DNA from: Streptomyces koelreuteriae
GTDB taxonomy: Bacteria; Actinomycetota; Actinomycetes; Streptomycetales; Streptomycetaceae
Direction of reading: 5' to 3'
Assembly (NCBI RefSeq): GCF_018604545.1
Contig: NZ_CP075896.1
Coordinates: 62,001-126,000, forward strand
DNA length: 64,000 nt
Shown here: piece by piece, positions 46,726-54,945 of the stretch
Position numbering within the stretch: position 1 is the stretch's first letter
Layout: each line of letters begins with the position of its first letter
The notes under the pieces: model-generated
Databases searched by the model: none
Told to the model about the DNA's origin: nothing
The model's input: the letters and a program-made list of their open reading frames with translations, nothing else
Program-made: the position numbers and the translations under genes

Positions 46726-47592
46726 ATGTCCACAACTCCCGCTCTGCTCAAGCCCGATGACCCGGCCGATGTGCCGCCCGAACCTCCCGCGCGGACGCGG
46801 GACGGGTGGACGCGAGTGCGTCATGTCGCGCTGCCGTTCGGCTCGCTCCTGCTCTTCCTCGTCCTGTGGCAGCTGCTGGCGGCGAGCGGAACGTGGAGCG
46901 AGACACTGGTTCCGCCGCCCGCCAAGGTGTGGGAAGCGTTCATCGAGGTCTCCGGCACGCACGGCGGCGTACGGGGCTACAACGGCACCACGCTCGTCGA
47001 GCACCTGGGCATCAGCCTGCGGCGCATCGCGCTCGGCGCCGGAATCGGCATCGCCGCCGGAGTGGTGTTCGGGCTGCTCATGGGCACCGTCGGCTGGGTA
47101 CGCTCACTGTTCGAGCCCTGGATCACTTTCCTGCGGACGCTGCCGCCGCTGGCGTACTTCTCGCTGCTCATCATCTGGCTGGGCATCAACGAGGAGCCGA
47201 AGGTCACGCTGCTGGCCGTGGCCGCCTTCCCTCCCGTTGCGGTGTCCACCACCACAGCCGTCACGGCCGTACCGAAGAGCCTGATCGAGGCCGCCCGTGC
47301 GCTCGGCGCGTCCCGATGGGACGTCGTCAGGGACGTCGTCGTCCCGTCCGCCCTGCCCGAGACGCTCACCGGGGTCCGGCTCGCCGTGGGGGTGGCCTAC
47401 TCCTCCCTGGTCGCCGCCGAACTGGTCAACGGCCTTCCCGGAATCGGCGGCATGGTCAAGGACGCGGCCAACTACAACAACACCCCGGTGGTGCTCGTCG
47501 GCATCATCGCCATCGGCGTCTCCGGCCTGATCATCGACGGTCTGCTGCTACGGCTCGAGCGGTCGGTCGTTCCGTGGCGCGGTCGCGCGTAG
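46726..47592 (+). CDS. Sulfonate/taurine ABC transporter permease
   Basis: The protein has 288 residues, about six TM helices starting at residue 37 (LPFGSLLLFLVLWQLLAASG). The EAA loop is IEAARALGASRWDVVRDVVV and the segment LVAAELVNGLPGIGGMVKDA is typical of the SsuC/TauC group. TGGAGGA precedes the ATG. First gene of a four-gene unit (permease, binding protein, ATPase, dioxygenase), controlled by the upstream leader peptide and hairpin. Confidence 0.92.
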   Translation: MSTTPALLKPDDPADVPPEPPARTRDGWTRVRHVALPFGSLLLFLVLWQLLAASGTWSETLVPPPAKVWEAFIEVSGTHGGVRGYNGTTLVEHLGISLRRIALGAGIGIAAGVVFGLLMGTVGWVRSLFEPWITFLRTLPPLAYFSLLIIWLGINEEPKVTLLAVAAFPPVAVSTTTAVTAVPKSLIEAARALGASRWDVVRDVVVPSALPETLTGVRLAVGVAYSSLVAAELVNGLPGIGGMVKDAANYNNTPVVLVGIIAIGVSGLIIDGLLLRLERSVVPWRGRA

Positions 47593-47656
47593 GTCCCGCC
47601 CTCACCCTCTGCTCTCCCCTCCCCGCTCCTCCCCTCCGCACAGAAACGGCTCCGCC

Positions 47657-48709
47657 ATGTCCCGTGCCCCGCAAGGTCCGTCCCGCCGTCTCCTCCTCGC
47701 CGGTGCCCTGGCCGCCGTGTCCGCTGCCGTCACGGGCTGCTCCTCGGGCGGTGAGGCGTCGGCCTCCGGAGGCTCCAAGCAACTGCGCATCGGCTACTTC
47801 GCCTTCCCCAGCGGCGACTTGCTCGTGAAGAACAGAAAGCTGCTGGAGAAGGCGCTGCCGGACTACACGATCACCTGGATCAAGTTCGACTCCGGCGCCG
47901 GCGTCAACCAGGCCTTCATCGGCAAGTCCCTCGACATCGCCGCACTGGGCTCCAGCCCGTTCGCGCGCGGGGTGTCCGGCAGCTCGCCCATCCCGTACAA
48001 GGTCGCGTGGATCCTCGATGTCGCGGGCGAGAACGAGGCCCTTGTCGCCCGCAAGGCGACCGGCATCACCGATGTCGCCGGGCTCAAGGGCAGGAAGATA
48101 GCCACTCCCTTCGCCTCCACCTCGCACTACAGCCTGCTCTCCGCGCTGAAGGAGGCCGGTCTCAAGACGTCGGACGTCGAGCTGATCGACCTGCAGCCGC
48201 AGCCGCTCCTCGCCGCGTGGCAGCGGGGCGACATCGACGCCGCCTATGTCTGGCTGCCCACCCTGGACGAGCTGCGCAAGACCGGCATCCAGCTCACCAG
48301 CAGCAAGGAGATCGGCGCGGGCGGCAAGCCGACCCTCGACCTGGCCGTCGTCTCGGACGACCTGATCGCCAAGGACCCCAAGGCGATCGATGCCTGGCGC
48401 AAGGCGGAGGCCGAGGCGCTGCGCCTGATCAAGTCCGACCCGCAGGGCACGGTCGAGGCCGTCGCGGCCGAGCTGGGCATCAGCGCGGCAGACGCCAAGG
48501 CGCAGCTCTCGCAGGGGGTGTTCCTCGCCCCGGAGCAGGTGGTCTCCGCCGACTGGCTGGGTACCGACGGCAACCCGGGCAAGCTGCTCACCTATGTCAC
48601 CGACACCGGCCGGTTCCTGGCCGACCAGAAGCAGATCGGCGCCGCGCCGTCCGAGGACGTCGTGCGCGAGGCGTTCTACCTCAAGGGGCTGCCCGATGTC
48701 CTCAAGTGA
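47657..48709 (+). CDS. Sulfonate/taurine-binding lipoprotein of ABC transporter
   Basis: The protein has 350 residues. It has a lipoprotein signal (SRRLLLAGALAAVSAAVTGC, Cys28). The SsuA/TauA fold follows: LRIGYFAFPSGDLLVKNRKL, TWIKFDSGAGVNQAFIGKSL, IAALGSSPFARG and TAYVWLPTLDEL-like sequence (DAAYVWLPTLDELRKTG). NMT1/TauA-type binding proteins capture organosulfonates. It lies 64 bp after the permease; its 3' end overlaps the ATPase gene by 14 bp. Confidence 0.92.
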   Translation: MSRAPQGPSRRLLLAGALAAVSAAVTGCSSGGEASASGGSKQLRIGYFAFPSGDLLVKNRKLLEKALPDYTITWIKFDSGAGVNQAFIGKSLDIAALGSSPFARGVSGSSPIPYKVAWILDVAGENEALVARKATGITDVAGLKGRKIATPFASTSHYSLLSALKEAGLKTSDVELIDLQPQPLLAAWQRGDIDAAYVWLPTLDELRKTGIQLTSSKEIGAGGKPTLDLAVVSDDLIAKDPKAIDAWRKAEAEALRLIKSDPQGTVEAVAAELGISAADAKAQLSQGVFLAPEQVVSADWLGTDGNPGKLLTYVTDTGRFLADQKQIGAAPSEDVVREAFYLKGLPDVLK

Positions 48710-49514
48710 GCTCACCCAGGCCACGGCAGGGGCGGAGACCGGGCCCGCCGGATCCGTTCGCCTCGACCATGTCACCCACCGGTACGGCCGGGGCGGTGCG
48801 GCCTTCACCGCCGTCGGGCCGGTCGATCTGAGTGTCCCGGCCGGGGAGTTCCTGGTGCTGGTGGGTGCCTCCGGCTGCGGCAAGAGCACGCTGCTGCGGC
48901 TGATCGCCGGCTTCGAGGAGCCCACGCGGGGAGCGGTGCGGGTCTCCGGAGCCCAGCCGCGGCCCGGCGAGGCGGCCGGGGTGGTGTTCCAGACGCCGCG
49001 GTTGTTCCCGTGGCGGACGGTGCGGGGGAACATCGACCTGGCGCTGCGGTACGCGGGGGTCAACCGCGCCCAATGGCCCGAGCGACGTGCGGAGTTGCTG
49101 GCCCGCGTCGGCCTGGAGGGCACCGAGAAGCGGCGCACCTGGGAGATCTCCGGCGGTCAGCAGCAGCGCGTCGCGATCGCCCGGGCCCTCGCCGCCGAGA
49201 ACCCGCTGCTCCTGCTCGACGAGCCGTTCGCGGCGCTCGACGCGCTGACCCGGGAGCGGCTTCAGGAGGACGTCCGCCGGGTGACCGACCTGACCGGCCG
49301 GACCACGGTGTTCGTGACGCACTCGGCGGACGAGGCGGTGTTCCTCGGCTCCCGCATCGTGGTGCTGTCCAAGAGCCCCGGGACCGTGGCTCTGGACCTG
49401 CCGATCTCCCTGCCGCGTGGCGACGTCGACGCCGAGGAGCTCCGCGACTCCGAGGAGTTCGCCGAGCTGCGCGCGGAGGTGTCCCACGCCGTCAAGTCCG
49501 CCGCAGCGGCCTGA
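48696..49514 (+). CDS. Sulfonate/taurine ABC transporter ATP-binding protein
   Basis: The protein has 272 residues. Walker A is GASGCGKST (about 58-66), the Q-loop is VVFQTPRLFPWRTVRGNIDL, the signature is EISGGQQQRVAIARALA, Walker B is LLLLDEPFAALDALTRERL and the H-loop is FVTHSADEAVFLGSRIVVLS. LFPW and THSADEAV are SsuB/TauB features. The ATG lies inside the end of the binding-protein gene, giving coupled translation. Confidence 0.93.
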   Translation: MSSSELTQATAGAETGPAGSVRLDHVTHRYGRGGAAFTAVGPVDLSVPAGEFLVLVGASGCGKSTLLRLIAGFEEPTRGAVRVSGAQPRPGEAAGVVFQTPRLFPWRTVRGNIDLALRYAGVNRAQWPERRAELLARVGLEGTEKRRTWEISGGQQQRVAIARALAAENPLLLLDEPFAALDALTRERLQEDVRRVTDLTGRTTVFVTHSADEAVFLGSRIVVLSKSPGTVALDLPISLPRGDVDAEELRDSEEFAELRAEVSHAVKSAAAA

Positions 49515-49552
49515 TCCCCGTACTCAGCCAAGCCAGGAAAGGACACCCACCC

Positions 49553-50452
49553 ATGAGCATCCTCAGCGAGCGGCCGGCCGTGACCCGGCTGCCCCTCACC
49601 CCGCTCGGCCCCGGCTTCGGTGCCGAGATCCACGGCATCGACCTCGGACGCCTCGACGACGACCAGGTCCTGGCACTGCGCGAAGCTCTCGTGGCGTACA
49701 AGGTGCTCTTCGTGCGCGGCCAGCACACCCTCGACGACGCCGCGCAGATCGAGTTCGGCAGACGCCTCGGAGAGGTCACCGTCGGGCATCCGGTCCACGA
49801 TTCCGGTGACGTGGCCCCCGAGGTGTACTCCCTGGACAGCCAGGACAACGGGTTCGCCGACGTGTGGCACACGGACGTGACGTTCGTACGGCGGCCGCCG
49901 GCGATCTCCGTCCTGCGGGCCGTGGTGCTGCCGCCCACCGGTGGCGACACCAACTGGGCCGACAGCCAGCTCGCCTACGAGTCGCTGTCGCCGGGCCTGC
50001 GGGCGTACGTCGACACGCTCACCGCCGTCCACGACGGCAGCCGCGAGTTCGGCTACTACCTGGCGCAGCGCAGGCAGGGCCGCGGCAACCTGTGGGACGG
50101 GGAGGTGTTCACCGAACTGACGCCGACGGAGCACCCGGTGGTGCGGGTGCACCCCGAGAGCGGCCGCAAGGGCCTGTTCGTGAACCCCGGCTTCACCTCG
50201 CACATCGTGGGCGTCTCGGAGCACGAGAGCCGCGGCATCCTCGACATCCTGTACGCCCACCTCACCAAGCCCGAGCACGTCGTACGGAATCGCTGGCAGC
50301 CGGGTGATGTCGCCCTGTGGGACAACCGCGGCACGGCCCACTACGCCAACCGCGACTACGGCGACCAGCATCGCGTCATGCACCGCATCACGCTGCGCGG
50401 CGACTCCCCGGTCGGTCCCGCTCCCAGTGGGCGGTCCGTCACACCACGCTGA
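49553..50452 (+). CDS. TauD/TfdA-family alpha-ketoglutarate-dependent dioxygenase
   Basis: The protein has 299 residues, the usual length. The Fe(II) triad is His106 and Asp108 in VWHTDVTF, with His263 in GTAHYANRD; HRVMHRITLRG holds the 2-oxoglutarate-binding arginine. TauD hydroxylates taurine next to the sulfonate, releasing sulfite and an aldehyde; relatives act on alkyl sulfates. AGGAAAGGA precedes the ATG. Being last in the sulfonate transporter operon supports a sulfonate substrate. The 3' end overlaps the convergent sulfite oxidase gene by 14 bp. Confidence 0.93.
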   Translation: MSILSERPAVTRLPLTPLGPGFGAEIHGIDLGRLDDDQVLALREALVAYKVLFVRGQHTLDDAAQIEFGRRLGEVTVGHPVHDSGDVAPEVYSLDSQDNGFADVWHTDVTFVRRPPAISVLRAVVLPPTGGDTNWADSQLAYESLSPGLRAYVDTLTAVHDGSREFGYYLAQRRQGRGNLWDGEVFTELTPTEHPVVRVHPESGRKGLFVNPGFTSHIVGVSEHESRGILDILYAHLTKPEHVVRNRWQPGDVALWDNRGTAHYANRDYGDQHRVMHRITLRGDSPVGPAPSGRSVTPR

Positions 50453-51719
50453 CCGGATGCCGTACGGCCGCGTCGAACAGGTAGCCCTGTGTGTTGGGCA
50501 CCGCGATGTCCGGCTGGGTGCGGCCGGTCGTGTCCGTGGCGCGGGCCAGCAGCTGGGTGGCGCCGGGTGCGTCGGGCCGCCAGTCGAGGGACCAGCGGGT
50601 CCAGGTGCCGTGGCGGGGGCGGTCGTGGAGGCGGGCGGGCCGCCAGTGCGCCCCGCCGTCGGTGCTGACGTCGACCCGGGCGACGGCGCCCGCCCCCGAC
50701 CACGACCGTCCGTGCAGCACGTGTCTCCGTCCCGCGGTGAACGTGGCACCGCTCGCCAGCTCGAAGGCGCTCTTGGTGGTCTGCCGGGTCAGCGGTGCGC
50801 TGCCGCCGTCCGGATGGGAGGGCCCGAACAGGCGGTAGAAGGTGGTGTTCCAGGGTGAGAAGAGCGGCTGCGCGGACACCTCGATGTCGCCGACCCACTT
50901 GATCGACGCGATCCCCACCCAGGACGGCACCAGCACCCGCACCGGGTACCCGTGGTCGTACGGCAGGGGCTCGCCGTTCATCTCGTACGCGAGCAGCACG
51001 TCGTGCAAGGCCTTGGACAGCGGGAGCGGGCGCCGTACCCGGCCCAGGTTCTCGCCGCCGCTGACGTACTCGGCGTCCAGGCCACGGGGCTGCACGTCCA
51101 CGGCGTGCGGGGAGAGCCCGGCCCGGCGCAGGACGTCGGCCAGGCGCACCCCGCGCCAGCGTGCGACGCCGATCGCGCCCAGGGTCCACGAGGTGCCGCT
51201 GACCGTCTCGCCCTGCTGGGTCGTGTAGTAGGAGCGGCCGTTCCCCGCGCACTCGACGAAGGCGGTCCGGGTGACGGACGGCAGGGCGCGCAGATCGTCG
51301 TACCCGAACTCCACCGGCCGGTCCTCGCCCGGGGTTCCGCGCAGGCCGCTCCCCCACAGGCGCAGCCGCCAGTCGTCGGCGTCCAGTACGGGGGTGGAGG
51401 TGTGGTTGCGTACGAAGAACAGCTCGTTGGGGGTGTGGCGGCCGGTGCCGCGCAGCGCCTCCCAGCGGGTCTCGGCGTTGGTGCCGCGCTGGATGAACCA
51501 CTCGGGTGGCAGGGGCTTGACGATCGGTGTGCCGGCCGCGTGGGCGGGCGGCGGGGCACCGAGCGCGGTTCCGGCGGCGGTGGCGGTGGCGGCGAGCAGG
51601 GTGAGCAGCCGGCGGCGGCTGACCCCGTCGGCCCTGGCCTCACCGGCGAGCCACTGGCGCAGCCTTCGGCGGTCGTAGTCGGTTTCGTGGCGGTGACCGG
51701 CGGGGGTGGGTGACGGCAT
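50439..51719 (-). CDS. Tat-exported molybdenum sulfite oxidase
   Basis: The protein has 426 residues. A Tat signal (SRRRLLTLLAATATAAGTAL at 34-53) predicts export of the folded, cofactor-loaded enzyme. The Moco-binding domain has Cys157 in RTAFVECAGNGRS as molybdenum ligand and the later SWVGIASIKWVGDIEVSAQP region; a C-terminal dimerisation domain (VARVDVSTDGGAHWRPARLH) follows, so the architecture is complete. It would oxidise sulfite to sulfate, removing the toxic product of the TauD-type enzyme encoded opposite. A cysteine leader peptide lies 102 bp upstream. Molybdate would come from modABC. Confidence 0.92.
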   Translation of the reverse strand: MPSPTPAGHRHETDYDRRRLRQWLAGEARADGVSRRRLLTLLAATATAAGTALGAPPPAHAAGTPIVKPLPPEWFIQRGTNAETRWEALRGTGRHTPNELFFVRNHTSTPVLDADDWRLRLWGSGLRGTPGEDRPVEFGYDDLRALPSVTRTAFVECAGNGRSYYTTQQGETVSGTSWTLGAIGVARWRGVRLADVLRRAGLSPHAVDVQPRGLDAEYVSGGENLGRVRRPLPLSKALHDVLLAYEMNGEPLPYDHGYPVRVLVPSWVGIASIKWVGDIEVSAQPLFSPWNTTFYRLFGPSHPDGGSAPLTRQTTKSAFELASGATFTAGRRHVLHGRSWSGAGAVARVDVSTDGGAHWRPARLHDRPRHGTWTRWSLDWRPDAPGATQLLARATDTTGRTQPDIAVPNTQGYLFDAAVRHPVSVV

Positions 51720-51820
51720 GGCGGATCCTCGTCATGGGGCGGAGGGGCACGACAGGGCTCTGCAAGGCACAACGGTGGTGTGCGGCACGGTCGTTGACGG
51801 TGTCGTCAGGGAGGGTGCGA

Positions 51821-51904
51821 TCAGCCGGTCGTGCGACACAGCGCGGCGGCCACGCGGACGAGGTCCACGGTGCGGCGGCGGGTCAGAGGCTCCGACAACG
51901 GCAT
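51821..51904 (-). CDS. Cysteine-containing leader peptide of the sulfite oxidase gene
   Basis: The peptide has 27 residues: MPLSEPLTRRRTVDLV, then RVAAALCRTTG and a stop. R-R-R-T-V-D-L-V-R-V followed by A-A-A-L-C-R is close to the typical leader-peptide core of Streptomyces sulfur operons. It is on the same strand as the sulfite oxidase gene, with 101 bp between. No strong ribosome site is seen, so it may start near the transcript end. The role as a cysteine sensor is inferred from the resemblance to the two other leaders here. Confidence 0.72.
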   Translation of the reverse strand: MPLSEPLTRRRTVDLVRVAAALCRTTG

Positions 51905-52041
51905 GGCGGGATGCAAGCACGTGGGCGGGAGGGTGTCAACGAAGCGTCTCGTCGGCGCACATCGGGCCACCGTGCGTCCCACCGGGTGAGACGGCCCGGC
52001 CGGTCTGGTGCGTCGCCGTCCCCGTGTGGTTACCTGGGGCC

Positions 52042-52116
52042 ATGACCGTGCTCGTGACCCGCCGCCACGTCGATTACGTGCGTGTCACCACCATGGGCTG
52101 TTCCGCCGGGAGCTGA
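52042..52116 (+). CDS. Cysteine-containing leader peptide of metY-metX
   Basis: The peptide has 24 residues: MTVLVTRRHVDYVRVT followed by TMGCSAGS and a stop. T-R-R-H-V-D-Y-V-R-V with a late cysteine is the same layout as in the other two leaders in this block. The metY start is 161 bp downstream, with a hairpin at 52165 and a duplicated 17-mer just before the ribosome site. GGGGCC precedes the ATG, a weak site. Translational stalling control is inferred. Confidence 0.72.
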   Translation: MTVLVTRRHVDYVRVTTMGCSAGS

Positions 52117-52164
52117 CGTCTCGCTCCGGCCTCCGACCCGCGATTCCTCCACCGCTTCACGCTG

Positions 52165-52209
52165 ACCGCTGCCCTGTGCGCGTACGGGCGCGGCCGCCTG
52201 TCCAGCGGT
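52165..52209 (+). promoter_or_regulatory. Hairpin in the metY leader
   Basis: ACCGCTG (52165-52171) and CAGCGGT (52203-52209) form the outer stem; the 31-nt interior is GC-rich and can fold further. A pyrimidine-rich stretch (CTTGTCGTCTTC) follows. It lies between the leader peptide and metY and could be the attenuator. Confidence 0.45.
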
Positions 52210-52228
52210 GTCCTCACGCTTGTCGTCT

Positions 52229-52264
52229 TCTGAAGCCCTCAGCACCGTCTGAAGCCCTCAGCAC
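52229..52264 (+). repeat. Perfect 17-bp direct repeat before metY
   Basis: TCTGAAGCCCTCAGCAC occurs at 52229-52245 and 52248-52264 with a 2-bp spacer, so the period is 19 bp. The second copy ends next to the metY ribosome site (CAGGGAG) and could affect its accessibility. Each copy also holds a small self-complementary segment, CTGA with TCAG. Confidence 0.85.
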
Positions 52265-52277
52265 AGGGAGTACCGCC

Positions 52278-53639
52278 ATGAGCCAGCCCCTCGACTCCGT
52301 CACCGCCGGCCACACCCCCGAGGACGAGCCCGCCGGTCCCGACACCTCGGCCTGGTCCTTCGAGACCCGGCAGATCCACGCCGGTGCCGCGCCGGACCCG
52401 GCGACCGGGGCCCGGGCGACGCCGATCTACCAGACGACGTCGTTCGTGTTCCGTGACACCCAGCACGCCGCCGACCTGTTCTCGCTGGCCGAGCCCGGCA
52501 ACATCTACACCCGTATCCACAACCCCACGCAGGACGTCTTCGAGCAGCGCGTCGCCGCCTTGGAGGGCGGGGTCGCGGCCGTGGCGCTGGCCTCCGGGCA
52601 GGCGGCGGAGACGCTGGCGATCCTCACCCTGGCGAGCTCCGGTGACCACATCGTCTCCAGCACGTCGCTGTACGGCGGCACGTACAACCTGTTCCGGCAC
52701 ACGCTGCCGAGGCTGGGCATCGAGGTGTCCTTCGTGGACGACCCGGACGACGCCGAGGCCTGGCGGGCGGCGATCCGGCCGAACACAAAGGCGCTGTTCG
52801 CGGAGACGCTGGGCAATCCGCGGGGCAATGTGCTCGACGTGCGGGCGGTCGCGGACGTGGCACACGAGGCGGGCGTGCCGCTGATCGTGGACAACACGGT
52901 CCCGACTCCCTATCTGCTGCGGCCCATCGAGCACGGCGCGGACATCGTCGTGCACTCGGCGACCAAGTTCCTCGGCGGGCACGGCACGGCGATCGCGGGT
53001 GTGGTCGTCGACGGCGGCACCTTCGACTTCGGCGCGCACGCCGAGCGGTTCCCGGACTTCACCGAGCCCGACCCCAGCTACCACGGCCTCCAGTACTGGC
53101 CGGCCCTCGGTCCTGGCGCCTTCGCCGTCAAGCTGCGGGTGCAACTGCTGCGCGACCTCGGGCCCGCCCTGTCTCCGCACTCCGCCTTCCTGCTCCTCCA
53201 GGGCGTCGAGACGCTCAGCCTGCGCATCGAGCGGCACTCCTCGAACGCCCAGGCGCTGGCCGAGTGGCTGGAGCAGCGCGACGAGGTGGCAGCCGTCCAC
53301 TACCCGGGGCTGGAGTCCAGCCGTTGGTACGAGGCGGGTCGGACGTATCTGCCGCGCGGTGCGGGTGCCGTGGTCTCGTTCGAGCTGCGGGACGGCGTCG
53401 AGGCGGGCAAGCGGTTCGTGGACGCGGTCGAGCTGTTCAGCCATCTCGCCAACATCGGCGATGTACGCAGCCTGATCATCCACCCGGCCTCCACCACCCA
53501 CAGCCAGCTCGACGAGGAGCAGCTGGCGGCCACCGGCGCCTCACCCGGCCTGGTGCGCCTCTCGGTCGGTATCGAGAACGTCGCGGACCTCAAGGCGGAC
53601 CTGGAGGCCGGGTTCCGAGCGGCGAAGGGCGCGTCCTGA
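52278..53639 (+). CDS. metY: O-acetylhomoserine sulfhydrylase
   Basis: The protein has 453 residues. A PLP enzyme of the Cys/Met metabolism family; Lys230 in VVHSATKFLGGHGTAIAGVV binds PLP, PGNIYTRIHNPTQDVFEQRV and SLYGGTYNLFRHTL are typical of MetY, and HPASTTHSQLDEEQLAATGA is the C-terminal signature. It makes homocysteine from O-acetylhomoserine and sulfide, which bypasses cysteine. It overlaps metX, whose product makes its substrate. Controlled by the upstream leader peptide, by inference. Confidence 0.95.
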   Translation: MSQPLDSVTAGHTPEDEPAGPDTSAWSFETRQIHAGAAPDPATGARATPIYQTTSFVFRDTQHAADLFSLAEPGNIYTRIHNPTQDVFEQRVAALEGGVAAVALASGQAAETLAILTLASSGDHIVSSTSLYGGTYNLFRHTLPRLGIEVSFVDDPDDAEAWRAAIRPNTKALFAETLGNPRGNVLDVRAVADVAHEAGVPLIVDNTVPTPYLLRPIEHGADIVVHSATKFLGGHGTAIAGVVVDGGTFDFGAHAERFPDFTEPDPSYHGLQYWPALGPGAFAVKLRVQLLRDLGPALSPHSAFLLLQGVETLSLRIERHSSNAQALAEWLEQRDEVAAVHYPGLESSRWYEAGRTYLPRGAGAVVSFELRDGVEAGKRFVDAVELFSHLANIGDVRSLIIHPASTTHSQLDEEQLAATGASPGLVRLSVGIENVADLKADLEAGFRAAKGAS

Positions 53640-54811
53640 ACACCGTACTGACGCCTTCTCAGGTTCCTCTCCCGCCGGCCTCCGGGGCCTGGCGGGAGGG
53701 GGACCCGCCCGGGCGCCGCCGGTGGTACGTGCGCGAGAGCGCGCTCGCGTTGGAGACGGGAGGTGAACTGCCCGGTGTCCGGCTGGCGTTCGAGACGTGG
53801 GGGCGGCTCGCGCCGGACCGGTCCAACGCGGTGCTGGTGCTGCACGCGCTCACCGGCGACAGCCACGCGGCCGGGCCCGCCGAGCCCGGCCACCCCACTC
53901 CCGGGTGGTGGGACGGGCTCATCGGGCCCGGGCGGGCGCTGGACACGGACCACTGGTTCGTCGTGGCGCCCAACGTGCTCGGGGGCTGCCAGGGCAGCAC
54001 CGGGCCGTCCTCGGTGAGCCCTCGCGGCCGGCGCTGGGGCGGTGACTTCCCCTTTCTGACGCAGCGTGACCAGGTCGCGGCCGAGGCCGGTCTGGCCGAT
54101 GCGCTGGGCATCGACCGCTGGGCCCTGGTGGTCGGTGGCTCGATGGGCGGGATGCGGGCGCTGGAGTGGGCGGTGTCCCGTCCCGAACGGACGGACGCGC
54201 TCCTGCTGCTCGCCACGGCCGCCGCGGCGAGTGCCGAGCAGATCGCCTGGGCCACCGTCCAGTCGAACGCCGTACGGTCCGACCCGGACTGGCGGGGCGG
54301 GCACTACCACGACACCGGCCGGGGCCCCCACGCCGGGCTCGGCCTGGCCCGGCGCATCGCCCATGTCACGTATCGCAGTGAGCCGGAGCTCCAGGTCCGC
54401 TTCGGCCGCTCGGCCCAGGGCGCGGAGGATCCCCGGTACGGCGGCCGGTACGCGGTCGAGTCCTATCTCGACCATCATGCGGCCAAGCTGGTGCGTCGCT
54501 TCGACGCGGGCAGCTACGTCGTGCTGTGCGAGGCCATGAACAGCCATGACATCGGCCGGGGACGCGGCGGCGTGCGTGCCGCCCTGAGCCGGGTGACCGC
54601 CAGAACCCTCGTCGCGGGGGTGGACTCCGACCGTCTCTACCCGCCGTCCCAGCAGGCGGAGTTGGCGGCGGGCATCCCCACGGCAGACGACGTACGGGTC
54701 ATCGAATCGCCCTACGGACACGACGGCTTCCTCATCGAGACGGACCAGGTCGCCGCGCTCGTGAAGGAACTCGTCCGCCCTCCGCGGGCACCATCAGAAC
54801 TCGCCCCATGA
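53636..54811 (+). CDS. metX: Homoserine O-acetyltransferase, CTG start
   Basis: The protein has 391 residues if it starts at the CTG at 53636, which overlaps the metY stop as CTGA and has GAAGGG 6 nt upstream. No ATG, GTG or TTG is available nearby; the first downstream GTG, at about 53726, would remove the start of the conserved region (NTVLTPSQVPLPPASGAWRE). The MetX fold has VVGGSMGGMRALEW with nucleophile Ser169, NVLGGCQGSTGPSS, and GHDGFLIE with the catalytic histidine. It acetylates homoserine for MetY. Confidence 0.92.
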   Translation: MNTVLTPSQVPLPPASGAWREGDPPGRRRWYVRESALALETGGELPGVRLAFETWGRLAPDRSNAVLVLHALTGDSHAAGPAEPGHPTPGWWDGLIGPGRALDTDHWFVVAPNVLGGCQGSTGPSSVSPRGRRWGGDFPFLTQRDQVAAEAGLADALGIDRWALVVGGSMGGMRALEWAVSRPERTDALLLLATAAAASAEQIAWATVQSNAVRSDPDWRGGHYHDTGRGPHAGLGLARRIAHVTYRSEPELQVRFGRSAQGAEDPRYGGRYAVESYLDHHAAKLVRRFDAGSYVVLCEAMNSHDIGRGRGGVRAALSRVTARTLVAGVDSDRLYPPSQQAELAAGIPTADDVRVIESPYGHDGFLIETDQVAALVKELVRPPRAPSELAP

Positions 54812-54945
54812 TGCGCGCGTCGTTGGACGTCCCGGACGGCTACCGGCCGCTCACCGTCACCGCGATCGGGGCCCTGGCCTCGGCGGATCTCCTCCCGCCC
54901 GCACTCTCCCGACCATCAGCGCCGACTCCGCAGGAGCACATATGA
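54808..54945 (+). CDS. Small ORF of 45 codons in an overlapping operon
   Basis: The peptide has 45 residues: MMRASLDVPDGYRPLTVTAI, then GALASADLLPPALSRPSAPT and PQEHI. It starts on the metX stop (ATGA) and its own stop overlaps the next start (ATGA), so it is fitted exactly between two genes. VPDGYRPLTVTAIG resembles the tail of nitroreductase-type flavoproteins, so it may be a relic; the preserved overlaps argue that it is still translated. Confidence 0.5.
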   Translation: MMRASLDVPDGYRPLTVTAIGALASADLLPPALSRPSAPTPQEHI

